Shown: positions 19,501 to 27,766, counted from the first letter of the stretch. The stretch: DNA of 64,000 bases from Burkholderia sp. WP9 (GCF_900104795.1 NZ_FNTG01000002.1:2232001-2296000), one strand, 5' to 3'. A program made the numbers and translations. Notes: generated by a model from the sequence alone, not told the origin.

Positions 19501-20232
19501 ACAGCCGATCGCTTTGTGCCCGATCCGTTTTCGCCCGGCGCGCGGCTCTATCGAACCGGCGACCTTGCACGCCGCCGCGCGGACGGCGCGCTCGACTATC
19601 TCGGCCGCATGGATACGCAGGTGAAACTGCGTGGCCAGCGCGTCGAGCCGGGCGAAATCGAAGCCCTGCTGCGGGCGGCACCCGGCGTGCACGATGCGGT
19701 GGTGATCGTGCGTGACGAGCAACTGATTGGCTACGTGGCGCGCAGCGCGGACAACGCGCTCGATACGCAGGCGCTGCTCGATGGCTTGCGAGCGCAACTG
19801 CCGTCGTACATGGTGCCTTCGCATCTGATCGCGATGGATGCGCTGCCGGTCACGCCGAACGGCAAATGCGACCGGCACGCGCTACCCGCGCCCGTGCGCG
19901 GCTCTGTCGGCGAACATGCTCTGGATTTGCCGGCCACCGACACTGAACGCGAACTCGCCGAGATCTGGAAGCGCGTGCTGCGCGTCGACGCGATTGGCCG
20001 CGACGACGACTTCTTCGTGCTAGGCGGTCACTCGCTGCTTGCGACGCAAGCCAACGCGCAGGCGAATCTGCACTGGGCGCTCGTTCTGCCGCTACGCACC
20101 TTGTTCGACGAACGCACGTTGCAGCGCTGTGCCGCCGCGATCGATCGCGCGCTCGCCGAGCGCGAGGCTCATGGAGCAGGCGATACCGCGAGCGCGATCG
20201 ATGCACTGCTCGATGAATTCGAACTGCAATAA
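10540..20232 (+). CDS. orbI: Siderophore NRPS, three modules: A-T-C-A-T-E-C-A-T
   Basis: Counting from the ATG at 10540 (3230 aa; a TTG at 10495 is also in frame), the order is A1 (SGSTG loop near 161-172), T1 (Ser561), C (HHSISDG at 757), A2 (near 1228), T2 (Ser1632), epimerase (HHIIVDG at 1821), C (HHLLLDG at 2294), A3 (near 2771) and T3 (Ser3165). All carrier serines and HHxxxDG motifs are intact. Specificity codes aligned by eye are DVETLGGIS-K for A1 (resembling hydroxyornithine-type codes), DLTKVGHVG-K for A2 (Asp) and DVWHVSLID-K for A3 (Ser). The epimerase follows the Asp module, giving D-Asp. There is no starter C domain. This matches OrbI/MbaA, which start the siderophore peptide on a modified ornithine. 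Confidence 0.93.
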   Translation: MPMTSFPIALHHQIRAMARIDPAAPALASFTPNTVRLTRGELESRAARLAARLRAAGVTTEVRVGVCVARSCDLFVALLAVLKAGGVFVALDPRHPPARLDWVARDAGLMHGIVDGSADAAMRARFVQCFDVASVVTADTADAYFDDEDTPVHPRAAAYMIYTSGSTGTPKAVAVEHGPLAAHGEALAGSLPISAADRVLHFASVNFDVSIEAWLVPLAVGGSVVISDPPPFGPETTHAFMLRENITNTTLPPAYVREFANVCERLGVPPSLRTLLFGGEAMSQDSFDEIRRVFPSVRLVNGYGPTEAVISPMLWPVDPGVAPLLEEGNGFASLPIGWPIGRRVARVDGAAKRGEAGELLLGGVCLARGYHGRAALTAERFLPDPHGAPGERIYRTGDLARERDDGSFDYLGRIDDQVQVRGVRVEPGEIAACLLTHPAVADAGVLAETAGGRTQLIACVVLRDDALDDAALQAHLAAHLPQAWMPQRIARFERLPYTLNGKLDRAALRDFVAAMPVVADAHHVAPRTATETRLAALWQTLLNGAAPIGCTDRFFACGGDSLTAMQLQAAIRIEWRVNLRLDALFADQPLEALARLIDESEPEAAAGSHSINVVHTADAPFVDRPASFAQQRFWVLAQTQDAGAAYHVAVQWNVRGALEFGTLQRALDCVIARHQAWRTTLVESDDGVVVQRIHARLPVPIAYIDLRAESEVERVARLAAFTEQHVGAAFDLSKGPLVRAALVTLTDNTQRFLLTTHHSISDGWSSRCAFDELRTAYTAFAMGSEPQLPALTVQYADYAQWQRDWLAAGEGARQLAYWRDALSNAPEPLALPLDRPRSPEHDYRGGRLALRLPAALSEAVRETARRARATPFTVLLAAFDAWLYRLTGATDVVVAAPIAHRQRAETVPLVGLFLNTLALRTRVAPDQSFAALLDGVRLSTFNAFAHQDVPFDQVLDAVKPPVRRGDAWLKVKFAQQFDLELTAELPGASVRMSPGLDLAARFDYALDFTDDPRGIELVAAYALDGIDEATARAWLHSYAALVADAVRDPQCAIAELDCADSAEYRSARRGREFQPAANNVLALFARHVRETPHGVALADVDQQLTYADLDAASDRIAFALRQREVGAEQAVAVCIERSVRFVVALIGVMKSGAYVVPLDPAAPNERLTTSVDTCGARWILTAGQAVTTLGGAAALDFDALTQAASPASVDDSIASHMPPLADQAAYLIFTSGSTGTPKGVVISHGALADYVEGMLDELAFAADASMAMVSTVAADLGHTTLFGALCSGRTLHLLPAQCAFDPDRFAHEMRRRNVGILKIVPSHLHALLDAQHPAEVLPAHALVTGGETLPWSLVQRIAALKPACRVINHYGPTEATVGALTCDTSAPEQAALRAPSTQAAHAVPLGLPLPNAYACVLDNSGASVPPGAIGELYLGGPGLARGYLGRPAATAERFVPNPFVPGERLYRTGDRVRLRADRRLDFLGRLDDQVKIRGYRVEPGEVSAALRALEGVAQAETLAVEHDGRLRLASFVAMTSGARFDEAALRAALSVSLPDYMVPAVLQQVASLPVTANGKVDRAALRALAVAPAPAMAAADAPQGPTEETLAAVWKDVLKAERVGREDNFFELGGDSILVLQVIARSRKRGVRFTPKQLFDAPTLAQLARVATTVELALQAAPTIPNAQGTPPKTDEATTLTPAQLRFFALDIPQRGHWNQSIELDAQAPFDFDAFARAFETLLTHHDIFRQRFAPVGSQGEWRLTLAAQAFETLPLAAVCARDEADALAQFDALQRTLDLTRGPLVCALAALLPDGATNLYLAIHHIIVDGVSWRVLLDDLDAVYRAACERRSVRLASTGTSAQEWAARLARAARDTTHSPFAAEIPYWTALAAPYDDLPLDDPHARATNADAQSVIQTIGADLTRAALTEANAAYRTQTIELLIAALTQSLGLPACRIELEGHGREALFEDVDVSRTTGWLTSHYPVQFSLESTPAATLGAVKDTLRAVPNKGLGFGVLRHYGDTATRAALAAVPRPHVTFNYLGQFDAPREAALVPRFGGAGRERDPAGPIGNALAIHAYIDGDATRTLKVHWVYGATQFERATVEALAQRFEGALAELVGACAGRLAQRGGGATPADYPLARAGGLTQAAIERMRLDLRTIDDIYPLSPMQHGILFHSLFAPEQSTYVNQLVATLIDPDVERLRAAFEAAVPRHDILRTSFTPEEAAPMQIVHRQARMPVEILDWRERGAGAMDAFENWLRADRSRGFDLTSPPLMRVALIRITDNAWRLVWTRHHLLLDGWSTARFFADVLRDYIEPPRPQLFAAPAKTRYRDFIAWLAARDADSARAFWLQRLALLDEPTLVAALESASGRRESRHLAHRETVDAATTARLIDTARRLKVTLNTMVQGAWALALQRMTHRTAVAFGATVAGRPDALPDVDTVLGLFINTLPVITAPLPQRRASAWLHDLQRDNAAAAEHAHTPLSEIQQWAGQGGGALFDTLVVFENYPVDEAWQGRDERALKLRELRNIEATDFALTLVIEAGTTLMIDYGYDAAQLDEARVAALHRAFASCLADLIANPDARLGTISISTADDLAALNRFNETAQAWPLTQQQALHRQFEQKALISPEAIALEFADPQGRTHQMSYGELDSNADRVAAALIEAGVRADTAVALCVERSFDMVVALIGVLKAGAAYLPIDPDYPAERIAYLLDDAKPAVVLTQPNLLERVTNAVNNTGVKILTVDALRGADFTLSAPVAVAPDQLAYLIYTSGSTGKPKGAGNTHRALANRIAWVQDAYRLDARDVVLHKTPFGFDVSVWEFVWPLAVGAKLAIAAPGEHRDPARLVAAIEAHRVTTLHFVPSMLAAFVAHLEDFHAAVRCASIERIVASGEALAPELVARVAKQLPHARLYNLYGPTEAAIDVSHWTCDARDAEAASVPIGHPIANLQLHVLDAALQPLPQGAIGELYLGGVGLARGYLGRAALTADRFVPDPFSPGARLYRTGDLARRRADGALDYLGRMDTQVKLRGQRVEPGEIEALLRAAPGVHDAVVIVRDEQLIGYVARSADNALDTQALLDGLRAQLPSYMVPSHLIAMDALPVTPNGKCDRHALPAPVRGSVGEHALDLPATDTERELAEIWKRVLRVDAIGRDDDFFVLGGHSLLATQANAQANLHWALVLPLRTLFDERTLQRCAAAIDRALAEREAHGAGDTASAIDALLDEFELQ

Positions 20233-20282
20233 GCCCACACATCGACCGATCGACCCGCCGACCCGCACTGAGACACCTGAGC

Positions 20283-23200
20283 ATGACCACAGCCAAACCG
20301 GATCTGCTTTCCCTCGCGTCACGCTTCGCACTGTTGCCGGATGCGCAGCGCAAAGCCTTTCTTACGAAGCTCGCCGCAGCCGGCATTGATTTTCGCGTGC
20401 TGCCGATCCCGCCGCGCACCGAGCGGACCGCGAGCGTGCCGGCGTCGTTTGCGCAAACGCGTCTGTGGCTGCATGCGCGGATGATCGATGAACCGGCGGC
20501 GTATCACATCACCGAACGCCTGCGGCTCGACGGCACGCTCGATGCCAACGCATTGCGTCTTTCGTGCGATGCATTGGTCGCGCGCCACGAAGTATTGCGC
20601 ACCACCTTCGTTGAAAACGGCGATGGCGTACTGCAAACGGTGCATGCGCCGTCGCGCTGCCCGTGGCGTGCGAGCGACTTGAGCACACTGCCCGCCGAAC
20701 AGCGCGAGGCACGCGCTGCCGAGATTGCAGGCGCCGATGAAGCGAAGTCCTTCGATCTGTCGGTCGGGCCGTTGGTGCGCGCTCACCTGATTCGCCTCGA
20801 CGCTAGCACCCATTGGCTCGCGTTGACGACGCATCACATCGTGTCAGACGGTTGGTCCGCGGACGTCATGCTTGCCGAACTCGCGTCGTTTTATCGCGCG
20901 TATGCGAAGAGCGAAGCGGTGTCGCTCGCGCCATTGCCGATCCAGTACGCCGACTTCGCGCTGTGGCAGCGCCGCTGGCTCGACGCGGGCGAGCGTGAGC
21001 GTCAATTGGCTTTCTGGCGCGAGCGGCTGGACGCGAATCGCGACGTGCTGATGTTGCCGGGCGCATCGCCGCGTCCGGCTCAGCGTAGCGCGCGTGGGGC
21101 ACGGCATCGTTTCGTTCTCGATACCGCGCTCGCTCAGCGCGTGAAGACCTTGGCCAATGCGCAGCGCGCGACGCCGTTCGCCGTATTGCTGGCGGCACTG
21201 AGCGCTTTGCTCGCGCGTTCGTCGGGAGAAACGCAGATTCAGATCGGTGTACCCGCGGCGAATCGCGAGCGCGGCGAAGTGGCGGGTCTCGTCGGGTTCT
21301 TCGTGAATACGTTGACGCTGGCTACGCCCGTTTCGGCAACGCAACCGTTCGCCGCGCTGGTCAGCGCGACGCAACAAACGCTGATCGACGCCCAGTCGCA
21401 TCAGGATGTGCCGTTCGAACAGGTGGTCGAAGCGCTGGGTGTGGTGCGCAGCGCGAGTCATCATCCGTTGTTTCAGGTGATGGCCGCTTATGGCGCGCGT
21501 CGGCGTTTGCCTTCACTTGCCGACGTGCGCATGACGGAGTTGCCATCGGGCGCGCCGTTCGCCAAGTTCGATCTGACGCTGAGTTTCGAGGAGCGCGACG
21601 ATGGTTCGATCGACGCGACCTTCATCTATGCGCTCGATCTGTTCGACGCCGACGCGATAGAGCGCCTTGCCGCGCGATTCATCGAGTTGCTATCGAACGC
21701 GGCGGCGACACCCGCCATTGCGGTCGGAGATGTGCAGTGGTTGCCTGAAGCCGAGCGCGCGCAACTCGATGCTTGGAACAGCACGGCGCTACCGCGCGAA
21801 GCAACGTTCAGGCCGGTGCATCAGCGCGTGGCCGACCATGCCCACGCGCGGCCGGACGCGCGCGGCGTCGCCGACACGAACCGCTCGCTCACGCGCGGCG
21901 AAGTGGATGCGCGCGCAACCCGTTTGGCGCAGCGCCTCGTCGCGGCAGGCGTGCGTGCCGAAATGCGGGTGGGCGTGGCGCTGAGACGCTCGGTCGACCT
22001 GCTGGTCGGCCTGATTGCCGCGTTGAAATCGGGCGGCGCGTTTGTACCGCTCGACCCGAGCCATCCGCGCGAGCGCCTCGCGCAGATTCTCGATGACGCG
22101 CAAATCACGCACGTCATCACGGAACGCGCGAGTCTCGCTGCGTTGCCGGCGTCGGATCGTTTACGGTTGTGGCCGATCGACGAGGAGCCGCAGCCTGAGG
22201 TTCAATCCGCGGCGGATGTCGAGTTGCCGCGCGTGTCGCCACACCAGGCAGCTTATGTGATCTATACATCGGGCTCGACCGGCAAGCCGAAGGGCGTGGT
22301 GGTCGATCACGGTTCGTTTGCCCTGCATTGCGCGGCGATTGCGGAGCGCTACGGCGTCGGTGAGCGTGACGTTTTCCTGCTGTTCCAGTCGGTCAATTTC
22401 GACGGCGCGCATGAAGGCTGGTTCTCGCAGTACATGTCCGGTGCGGCCGTCGCCATCACGGCGGATACGTTGTGGCCACCCGCGCAAACCTGCCGGATGA
22501 TGGTTCGCGAAGGCGTGACCATGACCTACGTGCCGCCCGGTTGCGCAACCCAGCTCGCCGAATGGGCGCTCGCGCACGGTGCGCCGCCCAGCTTGCGCTC
22601 GTTGACGGTAGGCGGGGAAGCCACTTCGCGTGAAGCGTTCGCGCTGCTGCGCCGGGCGTTTCCTAAGGCGCGGATCGTCAACGGATACGGGCCGACCGAA
22701 ACGGTCATTACGCCAATGCTGTGGATGTTCTATCCGACCGACGACACCGCGAAGCTCGCGGACAGCGCGTATCTGCCAATCGGCACGCTGGTCGGCGCGC
22801 GTTCGGCGCATGTGCTCGATGCGCGCTTGAATCCGCTGCCGGTCGGCGTGATCGGCGAGTTGTATCTGGGTGGTGAAGGCGTGGGCGTGGCGCGTGGTTA
22901 TCTCGACCGGCCGGCACTCACGGCCGAGCGCTTCGTGCCGGATCCGTTCGGCGCGCCGGGTGCGCGGCTCTATCGCACGGGTGACCTCGTCAAGCGGCGC
23001 GCGGACGGCGTGTTCGACTTTATCGGTCGTGTCGATCATCAGGTGAAGTTGCGCGGCTTGCGGATCGAACTGGGTGAGATCGAAGCGCAACTCGCCGCGC
23101 ACGGCGACGTGCGCGAAGCTGTGGCGGTCGTGCATGGCAAGGGCGCGCAAGCAGCGCTGGTGGCGTATGTCGAATTGAGCGCCGAAGCGCGCGAGCGCAG

Positions 23201-25307
23201 CACACGCGCGGACGCAGCGGAACTCGATGCGCATCTGCGTCATACGTTGCCTGACTACATGGTGCCCGCGCATATCGTCGTGCTCGATGCGTTGCCGCGC
23301 AATGCCAATAGCAAGGTGGACCGCGCGGCGTTGCCGGAGCCGCAGCGCGTCGAGCGGGCCTATCAGGCGCCCGCTGCCGGACTCGAAACCACGCTTGCGC
23401 AGATTTTCCGCGAAGTGCTGGGTGTGGAGCGAGTCGGCCGTGCCGATCATTTCTTCGAACTCGGCGGACATTCGCTTGCGGCGGTCCGCGTGGCGACGCG
23501 CGTGGCCGAACGTCTCGCGCGCGATGTGCCGGTGCGCACGCTCTTCGAAGCGCCGACGCTCGCGCAATATGCGCAGCGCGTGATGGCGTCGGCACGCAGC
23601 GAAACGGTGGCGGATACCGGAGAACGACAGCTGGGAGGCGGTTCCAATTCACTTATTGGGCCGGACGCGAACGGCATCCTGCCGCTTTCTTCCGCGCAAT
23701 TGAGCTTGTGGTTCCTGTGGCGCTCGCAACCGGACAGCGCGTCCTACAACATTCCTGTCGCGCTGCGTCTGCGAGGGCCGCTCGATAGCGTTGCATTGCG
23801 CGACGCGTTTGCTCAAGCCGCTGCGCGACATCCCGCGCTGCGCGTGCAGATCGTCGAACGTGACGGGCAACTGCCGGGCCAAAGAGTCGTGGACTCGGCG
23901 GCGTTCGAACTGCCCGTGATCGATCTTTCTGGCGACCCTTCGCAAGCCGAACGCGAGAACGCCGCTATCGCGCTCACCGACCAGGACGCACTCACGCCGT
24001 TCCACCTGCTCGACGATGCGCCACTCTGGCGCGTGCGCTTATTACGCATTGCCGAGCGGGATCATGTGCTGTCGCTGGTCGTGCATCACATCGTGTCGGA
24101 CGGGCAGTCGATCGATCTGTGGCTCGAAGATGTGCGCGGCACTTATGTCGCGATCGTGCGTGGCGCGTCGCCGGCGGCTTCGGCGACGGGATCGCTTTCG
24201 GCTCGACAACTCGTCTTGCCTGTAGCCGCGCCGCGAGCGCGCCTGTCGTTCTGGCGCGATGCGTTGGCCGATGCGCCGTCGCAAGTGCTGCCTTCGCCGC
24301 CGTCGGGCCGCGTGGCGTCGCCCACCTGGAAAGCCGGACGCCTCGCGTTCGAATTGACCCCGGCTCTCGTGCGCCGCGCCCGCTCGATGGCGCTCGAAGT
24401 TCACGCCACCTTGCCCATGGTGTTGCATGCCGCGCTGAACGTCGCCCTTTATCGCGCGACGGGCGCAACGGATCAGCCGGTCGGCGTTCTCGCTTCCACG
24501 CGCGAACTGACAGGCGAAGCCGCACGCCACGCACTGGGACTTTTCATCAACGCGGTGGTCGTGCGGACGCGGCTCGCCAAAACGGATACGCCGGTCACGC
24601 TGCTCGCTGAAGTGCGAGACGCCGCGCTCGCCGCTTATGCGCATGCGGACACGCCGTTCGCCGACGTGGTGGCGGCATTGCGCGCCACGCGCACCGAAGC
24701 CGGCAATCCGCTCTTTTCCGTGATGTTCAATTACCTGCGACCGGCCGGAACAGCGGGACGCGACTGGGCCGGCCTCACGCTCGACGATTTCAACGACGTG
24801 CGGCATCGGGTCGTGTTCGAATTGGAACTGGACGTGGTCGAACATGCCGACGGACGCGTGACGGGCGCCTTCTCGTATGCGAACGAGTTGGTGGACGGCT
24901 GCTTCGTCGAGGCGCTGACCGCCGACTATCTGGACGTGGTGCAGCGGTTCGTCGACGCGCCGCATGAACAACTGGGCGTTGCTTCAGCACGCTTTACCCT
25001 GGAGTCAGCCAGCGTTGCAACGAGCGCGCAAGCAAGCCCGGCATCTCACACTGAAGCAACGCGGCGCGCCACGTCACTCGAACGCGTGTGGAGCGATCTG
25101 TTCGAAGGCAACACGCCCGCGCTTCACGACGATCTGTTCGAAGCGGGCGCAAGTTCGTTCGATGTCGTGCGCTTTGTCGATGCCGCGCGAGCCGCTGGTC
25201 ACGCACTGGAGATTGCCGACGTGTTCGCCGCGCCAACCTTCACGCAACTGGGCGCTCGGCTCGATGCACGAGCTTCTTGCGTTGCCGAGTTGCGCGACGG
25301 CGCTTGA
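20283..25307 (+). CDS. orbJ: Siderophore NRPS, last module plus extra C-T pair: C-A-T-C-T
   Basis: The 1674-aa protein starts 50 nt after the first NRPS. Order: C (HHIVSDG at 184), A (SGSTG loop near 660), T (Ser1064 in GGHSL), C (HHIVSDG at 1268) and a terminal carrier domain (Ser1625 in GASSFD, an atypical context). The adenylation code read by eye is DGEYTGGIT-K, similar to codes for N5-hydroxy/formyl-ornithine. No thioesterase or reductase domain is present. In ornibactin and malleobactin the peptide ends in putrescine, so the final C domain is a candidate for amine release (inference). It would add the fourth residue to the chain built by the upstream NRPS. Confidence 0.92.
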   Translation: MTTAKPDLLSLASRFALLPDAQRKAFLTKLAAAGIDFRVLPIPPRTERTASVPASFAQTRLWLHARMIDEPAAYHITERLRLDGTLDANALRLSCDALVARHEVLRTTFVENGDGVLQTVHAPSRCPWRASDLSTLPAEQREARAAEIAGADEAKSFDLSVGPLVRAHLIRLDASTHWLALTTHHIVSDGWSADVMLAELASFYRAYAKSEAVSLAPLPIQYADFALWQRRWLDAGERERQLAFWRERLDANRDVLMLPGASPRPAQRSARGARHRFVLDTALAQRVKTLANAQRATPFAVLLAALSALLARSSGETQIQIGVPAANRERGEVAGLVGFFVNTLTLATPVSATQPFAALVSATQQTLIDAQSHQDVPFEQVVEALGVVRSASHHPLFQVMAAYGARRRLPSLADVRMTELPSGAPFAKFDLTLSFEERDDGSIDATFIYALDLFDADAIERLAARFIELLSNAAATPAIAVGDVQWLPEAERAQLDAWNSTALPREATFRPVHQRVADHAHARPDARGVADTNRSLTRGEVDARATRLAQRLVAAGVRAEMRVGVALRRSVDLLVGLIAALKSGGAFVPLDPSHPRERLAQILDDAQITHVITERASLAALPASDRLRLWPIDEEPQPEVQSAADVELPRVSPHQAAYVIYTSGSTGKPKGVVVDHGSFALHCAAIAERYGVGERDVFLLFQSVNFDGAHEGWFSQYMSGAAVAITADTLWPPAQTCRMMVREGVTMTYVPPGCATQLAEWALAHGAPPSLRSLTVGGEATSREAFALLRRAFPKARIVNGYGPTETVITPMLWMFYPTDDTAKLADSAYLPIGTLVGARSAHVLDARLNPLPVGVIGELYLGGEGVGVARGYLDRPALTAERFVPDPFGAPGARLYRTGDLVKRRADGVFDFIGRVDHQVKLRGLRIELGEIEAQLAAHGDVREAVAVVHGKGAQAALVAYVELSAEARERSTRADAAELDAHLRHTLPDYMVPAHIVVLDALPRNANSKVDRAALPEPQRVERAYQAPAAGLETTLAQIFREVLGVERVGRADHFFELGGHSLAAVRVATRVAERLARDVPVRTLFEAPTLAQYAQRVMASARSETVADTGERQLGGGSNSLIGPDANGILPLSSAQLSLWFLWRSQPDSASYNIPVALRLRGPLDSVALRDAFAQAAARHPALRVQIVERDGQLPGQRVVDSAAFELPVIDLSGDPSQAERENAAIALTDQDALTPFHLLDDAPLWRVRLLRIAERDHVLSLVVHHIVSDGQSIDLWLEDVRGTYVAIVRGASPAASATGSLSARQLVLPVAAPRARLSFWRDALADAPSQVLPSPPSGRVASPTWKAGRLAFELTPALVRRARSMALEVHATLPMVLHAALNVALYRATGATDQPVGVLASTRELTGEAARHALGLFINAVVVRTRLAKTDTPVTLLAEVRDAALAAYAHADTPFADVVAALRATRTEAGNPLFSVMFNYLRPAGTAGRDWAGLTLDDFNDVRHRVVFELELDVVEHADGRVTGAFSYANELVDGCFVEALTADYLDVVQRFVDAPHEQLGVASARFTLESASVATSAQASPASHTEATRRATSLERVWSDLFEGNTPALHDDLFEAGASSFDVVRFVDAARAAGHALEIADVFAAPTFTQLGARLDARASCVAELRDGA

Positions 25308-25429
25308 ACCCGGAGTCGAACACACAGCCCGGCAAAAAAGGCAGTGAATAAAAACCGCATCAATCACGAAAGATTTTTCGCCGGCCCGCGCATTTGGCGT
25401 GCCGGCTTCCACCGATAAGGACCTGCGAC

Positions 25430-26800
25430 ATGCACAGAGACACCGTATTTGATCTGATCGGAATCGGCTTCGGACCGTCGAATCTGGCGCTTGCCGTGCG
25501 CCTCGCAGAAGAAGCGGGCGTGTCGGACCTCACGCATTGCTTCATAGAGCGACAGCCGGAATTCGGCTGGCATCGCGGCATGCTGCTCGACGACTGCCGG
25601 ATGCAGATTTCCTTCCTCAAGGATCTCGTGACCATGCGCGATCCGAAAAGTCGGTTCACGTTCATCAACTATCTGTTCGAACGCGGACGTCTGGCGGATT
25701 TCGTCAATTTGAAGAATTTCTATCCGACGCGCGTGGAGTTCCACGATTACCTGAGCTGGGTGGCGGCGTCGTTCGACGATCGCGTGAGCTACGGCCAGAC
25801 CGTGACCGGTATCGAAGCGATCAAGAGCGCTGACAATACCAACGACGTCGAAGCGTTACGCGTTTTCTCGCGCGACAACGAAGGCCGTGAATGGCAACGT
25901 GTGACACGGGCGTTGTCGGTCGGCATCGGTGGCGGGCCTCAGGTGCCGGAGGCGTTCGCCGCGCTCGGCACGCATAACATCGTGCATTCGTCGCAGTACC
26001 TCACGTCCATCGATCGCGTCGTCGGACCTGCGAACGGCGCGCGAAAACGCGTGGCGGTGATCGGCGCGGGGCAGAGCGCGGCCGAAGTGTTCGTCGATCT
26101 GACGCGCCGCTATCCGCACGTGGATGCGAGCCTCATCATTCGCTCGAGCGCGCTGAAACCCGCCGACGACAGCCCGTTCGTCAACGAGATTTTCAACCCC
26201 GCCTTTACCGATGTCGTCTACGCGCAGCCGCGCGACGGTCGGCGCGCGCTGATCGAGCGCTTTCGCGACACCAACTACGCGGTAGTGGACCGTCCGCTGA
26301 TCGAGCAGATCTACGAAATGCTTTACCTGCAAAACGTCTGCGCCGAACCGCGCCACCGGTTGCTCGCGAACACCGGCATCGAAACGGCGGCGCGCACGGG
26401 CGGCGGCCGGATTGAACTCACGCTGCGTGACCGTTTGAGCGGCCAGGCCCGCGCCGAGCAATTCGACGCGCTGGTGCTCGCGACGGGATATCGCCGCGAC
26501 ACGCATGTCGAGTTGCTGGAGGGGCTGGCGCCGCATCTGGGCGATGCGCTCACGCAAGGCAATGTCGAGCGCGATTACAGGCTCGCCACGCCGGTGACCT
26601 TCAAACCACGCATTTACCTGCAAGGCTGCTGTGAAGACAGCCATGGACTGTCCGACACGCTGCTGTCGGTTCTCGCGTTGCGCTCCGACGAAATCGCCGC
26701 TTCGCTTGCGCATTACGCATCGCGCGACCGTTCGGCTGACCGGTCGAGACAGACGCACGCAAACGCGACTCGCGCGGACCGCATGACTTTCGCGCTTTGA
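25430..26800 (+). CDS. pvdA: L-ornithine N5-monooxygenase
   Basis: The ATG at 25430 is preceded by AAGGA and gives 456 aa. The N-terminal FAD motif is GIGFGPSNLALAV (about residues 11-23), the NADPH motif VAVIGAGQSAAEVF begins near 208, and an ATGYRRD motif lies toward the C-terminus. This class makes N5-hydroxy-L-ornithine from ornithine with FAD, NADPH and oxygen, supplying the hydroxamate precursor for the first and last NRPS modules. It follows the NRPS genes by 122 nt on the same strand and is probably co-transcribed with them. Confidence 0.96.
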   Translation: MHRDTVFDLIGIGFGPSNLALAVRLAEEAGVSDLTHCFIERQPEFGWHRGMLLDDCRMQISFLKDLVTMRDPKSRFTFINYLFERGRLADFVNLKNFYPTRVEFHDYLSWVAASFDDRVSYGQTVTGIEAIKSADNTNDVEALRVFSRDNEGREWQRVTRALSVGIGGGPQVPEAFAALGTHNIVHSSQYLTSIDRVVGPANGARKRVAVIGAGQSAAEVFVDLTRRYPHVDASLIIRSSALKPADDSPFVNEIFNPAFTDVVYAQPRDGRRALIERFRDTNYAVVDRPLIEQIYEMLYLQNVCAEPRHRLLANTGIETAARTGGGRIELTLRDRLSGQARAEQFDALVLATGYRRDTHVELLEGLAPHLGDALTQGNVERDYRLATPVTFKPRIYLQGCCEDSHGLSDTLLSVLALRSDEIAASLAHYASRDRSADRSRQTHANATRADRMTFAL

Positions 26801-26840
26801 TAGAAAGCGGCGCCACGACACACACACATAGGAATCGACT

Positions 26841-27683
26841 ATGCCGAAGAAAAAACTCGTTTATATCTGGTCGTTACGAAACGCGGCCGCCGACAAGGCG
26901 GGTCAGGACATCGCGTACAAAAGCGGCGCGCGCTACATGAAGTCGGTACTGGAGTCGCTTGTCGAAGCGCTCAATGAAACCGCACTCGGCGATCAATACT
27001 CGCTCGAAAAAGTTATCTACGACGACGATGCCGGATCCGGCACGGACCGCGAAAAACTGAAGGAATATGGATTTGCTTACGAGCCGGGCAAGCGCTGGTT
27101 CTATCCGCCGAACTTGCGCGTGCAGGGCAAGCGGGTCAACGATCTGCTACTCGCGATTCCATCGACGTACCGGCGTGAGCCGCTCGATGCACCAGGCCGA
27201 GCGGCAGGCAAGAGCCGCTTTGAAAAGCACCTGCTCGATACGCTGGTGGCATTGAAAGCCGATATTGTCGTACTCGACGGTCTGCTGATCATTCTCGACG
27301 AACTGGTTCGGCCCGGCGCGCCGTTCTATCGCAAGATCGTGAATATTCACCCGGGCGTGACGCGTGCCGAGTCGCCCTACGAGCGGCGCGGCGCCTACGC
27401 GACGCTCGACGCGCTCTACGGTGCGCGCGGCAAGAAAGTGGTCAACTGGAAGACGATGGAAACCGTGGCGGTCGAACCGTTGTATCTGACGGGCGCATCG
27501 TTTCACTATGTCGACAACGGGATCGACTCCGGCGAGGTGATTCACGACGTGCTGAATACCGAAATCGATAAGGACGATACGATCCTCGAACTACGTTGGA
27601 ACAATTTCAACCGAAGCCTTTTCCCGGCTTTGAACGAAGGTCTCGCGATCATGGCCGGACAGCCGGTGCAAGTCGAGGCGTGA
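26841..27683 (+). CDS. pvdF: N5-hydroxyornithine formyltransferase (PvdF type)
   Basis: The 280-aa protein has an AGGA ribosome site and a formyltransferase core with N168-I-H170-P171 (NIHPGVTRAESPYERRGA) and a later D-x-G-x-x-I segment (YVDNGIDSGEVI). It resembles PvdF, which transfers a formyl group from 10-formyl-tetrahydrofolate to hydroxyornithine, giving the N5-formyl-N5-hydroxyornithine hydroxamate. It is the last gene of the siderophore run. No OrbK/OrbL-type acyltransferase follows, so formylation is the only hydroxamate acylation encoded here. Confidence 0.93.
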   Translation: MPKKKLVYIWSLRNAAADKAGQDIAYKSGARYMKSVLESLVEALNETALGDQYSLEKVIYDDDAGSGTDREKLKEYGFAYEPGKRWFYPPNLRVQGKRVNDLLLAIPSTYRREPLDAPGRAAGKSRFEKHLLDTLVALKADIVVLDGLLIILDELVRPGAPFYRKIVNIHPGVTRAESPYERRGAYATLDALYGARGKKVVNWKTMETVAVEPLYLTGASFHYVDNGIDSGEVIHDVLNTEIDKDDTILELRWNNFNRSLFPALNEGLAIMAGQPVQVEA

Positions 27684-27692
27684 TGCGGTGAG

Positions 27693-27714
27693 GAGCGGCG
27701 CGCACGCGCCGCTC
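27693..27714. terminator. Palindrome between convergent pvdF and MFS genes
   Basis: The near-perfect inverted repeat GAGCGGCGCG / CGCGCCGCTC lies 10 nt after the pvdF stop. It could form a GC-rich terminator stem, but no T run follows on either strand. Confidence 0.45.
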
Positions 27715-27766
27715 GAAGTGGCTATTGGGCGAGAACGAGGGGGTAAGCCATTTGATGACGCGCTAT

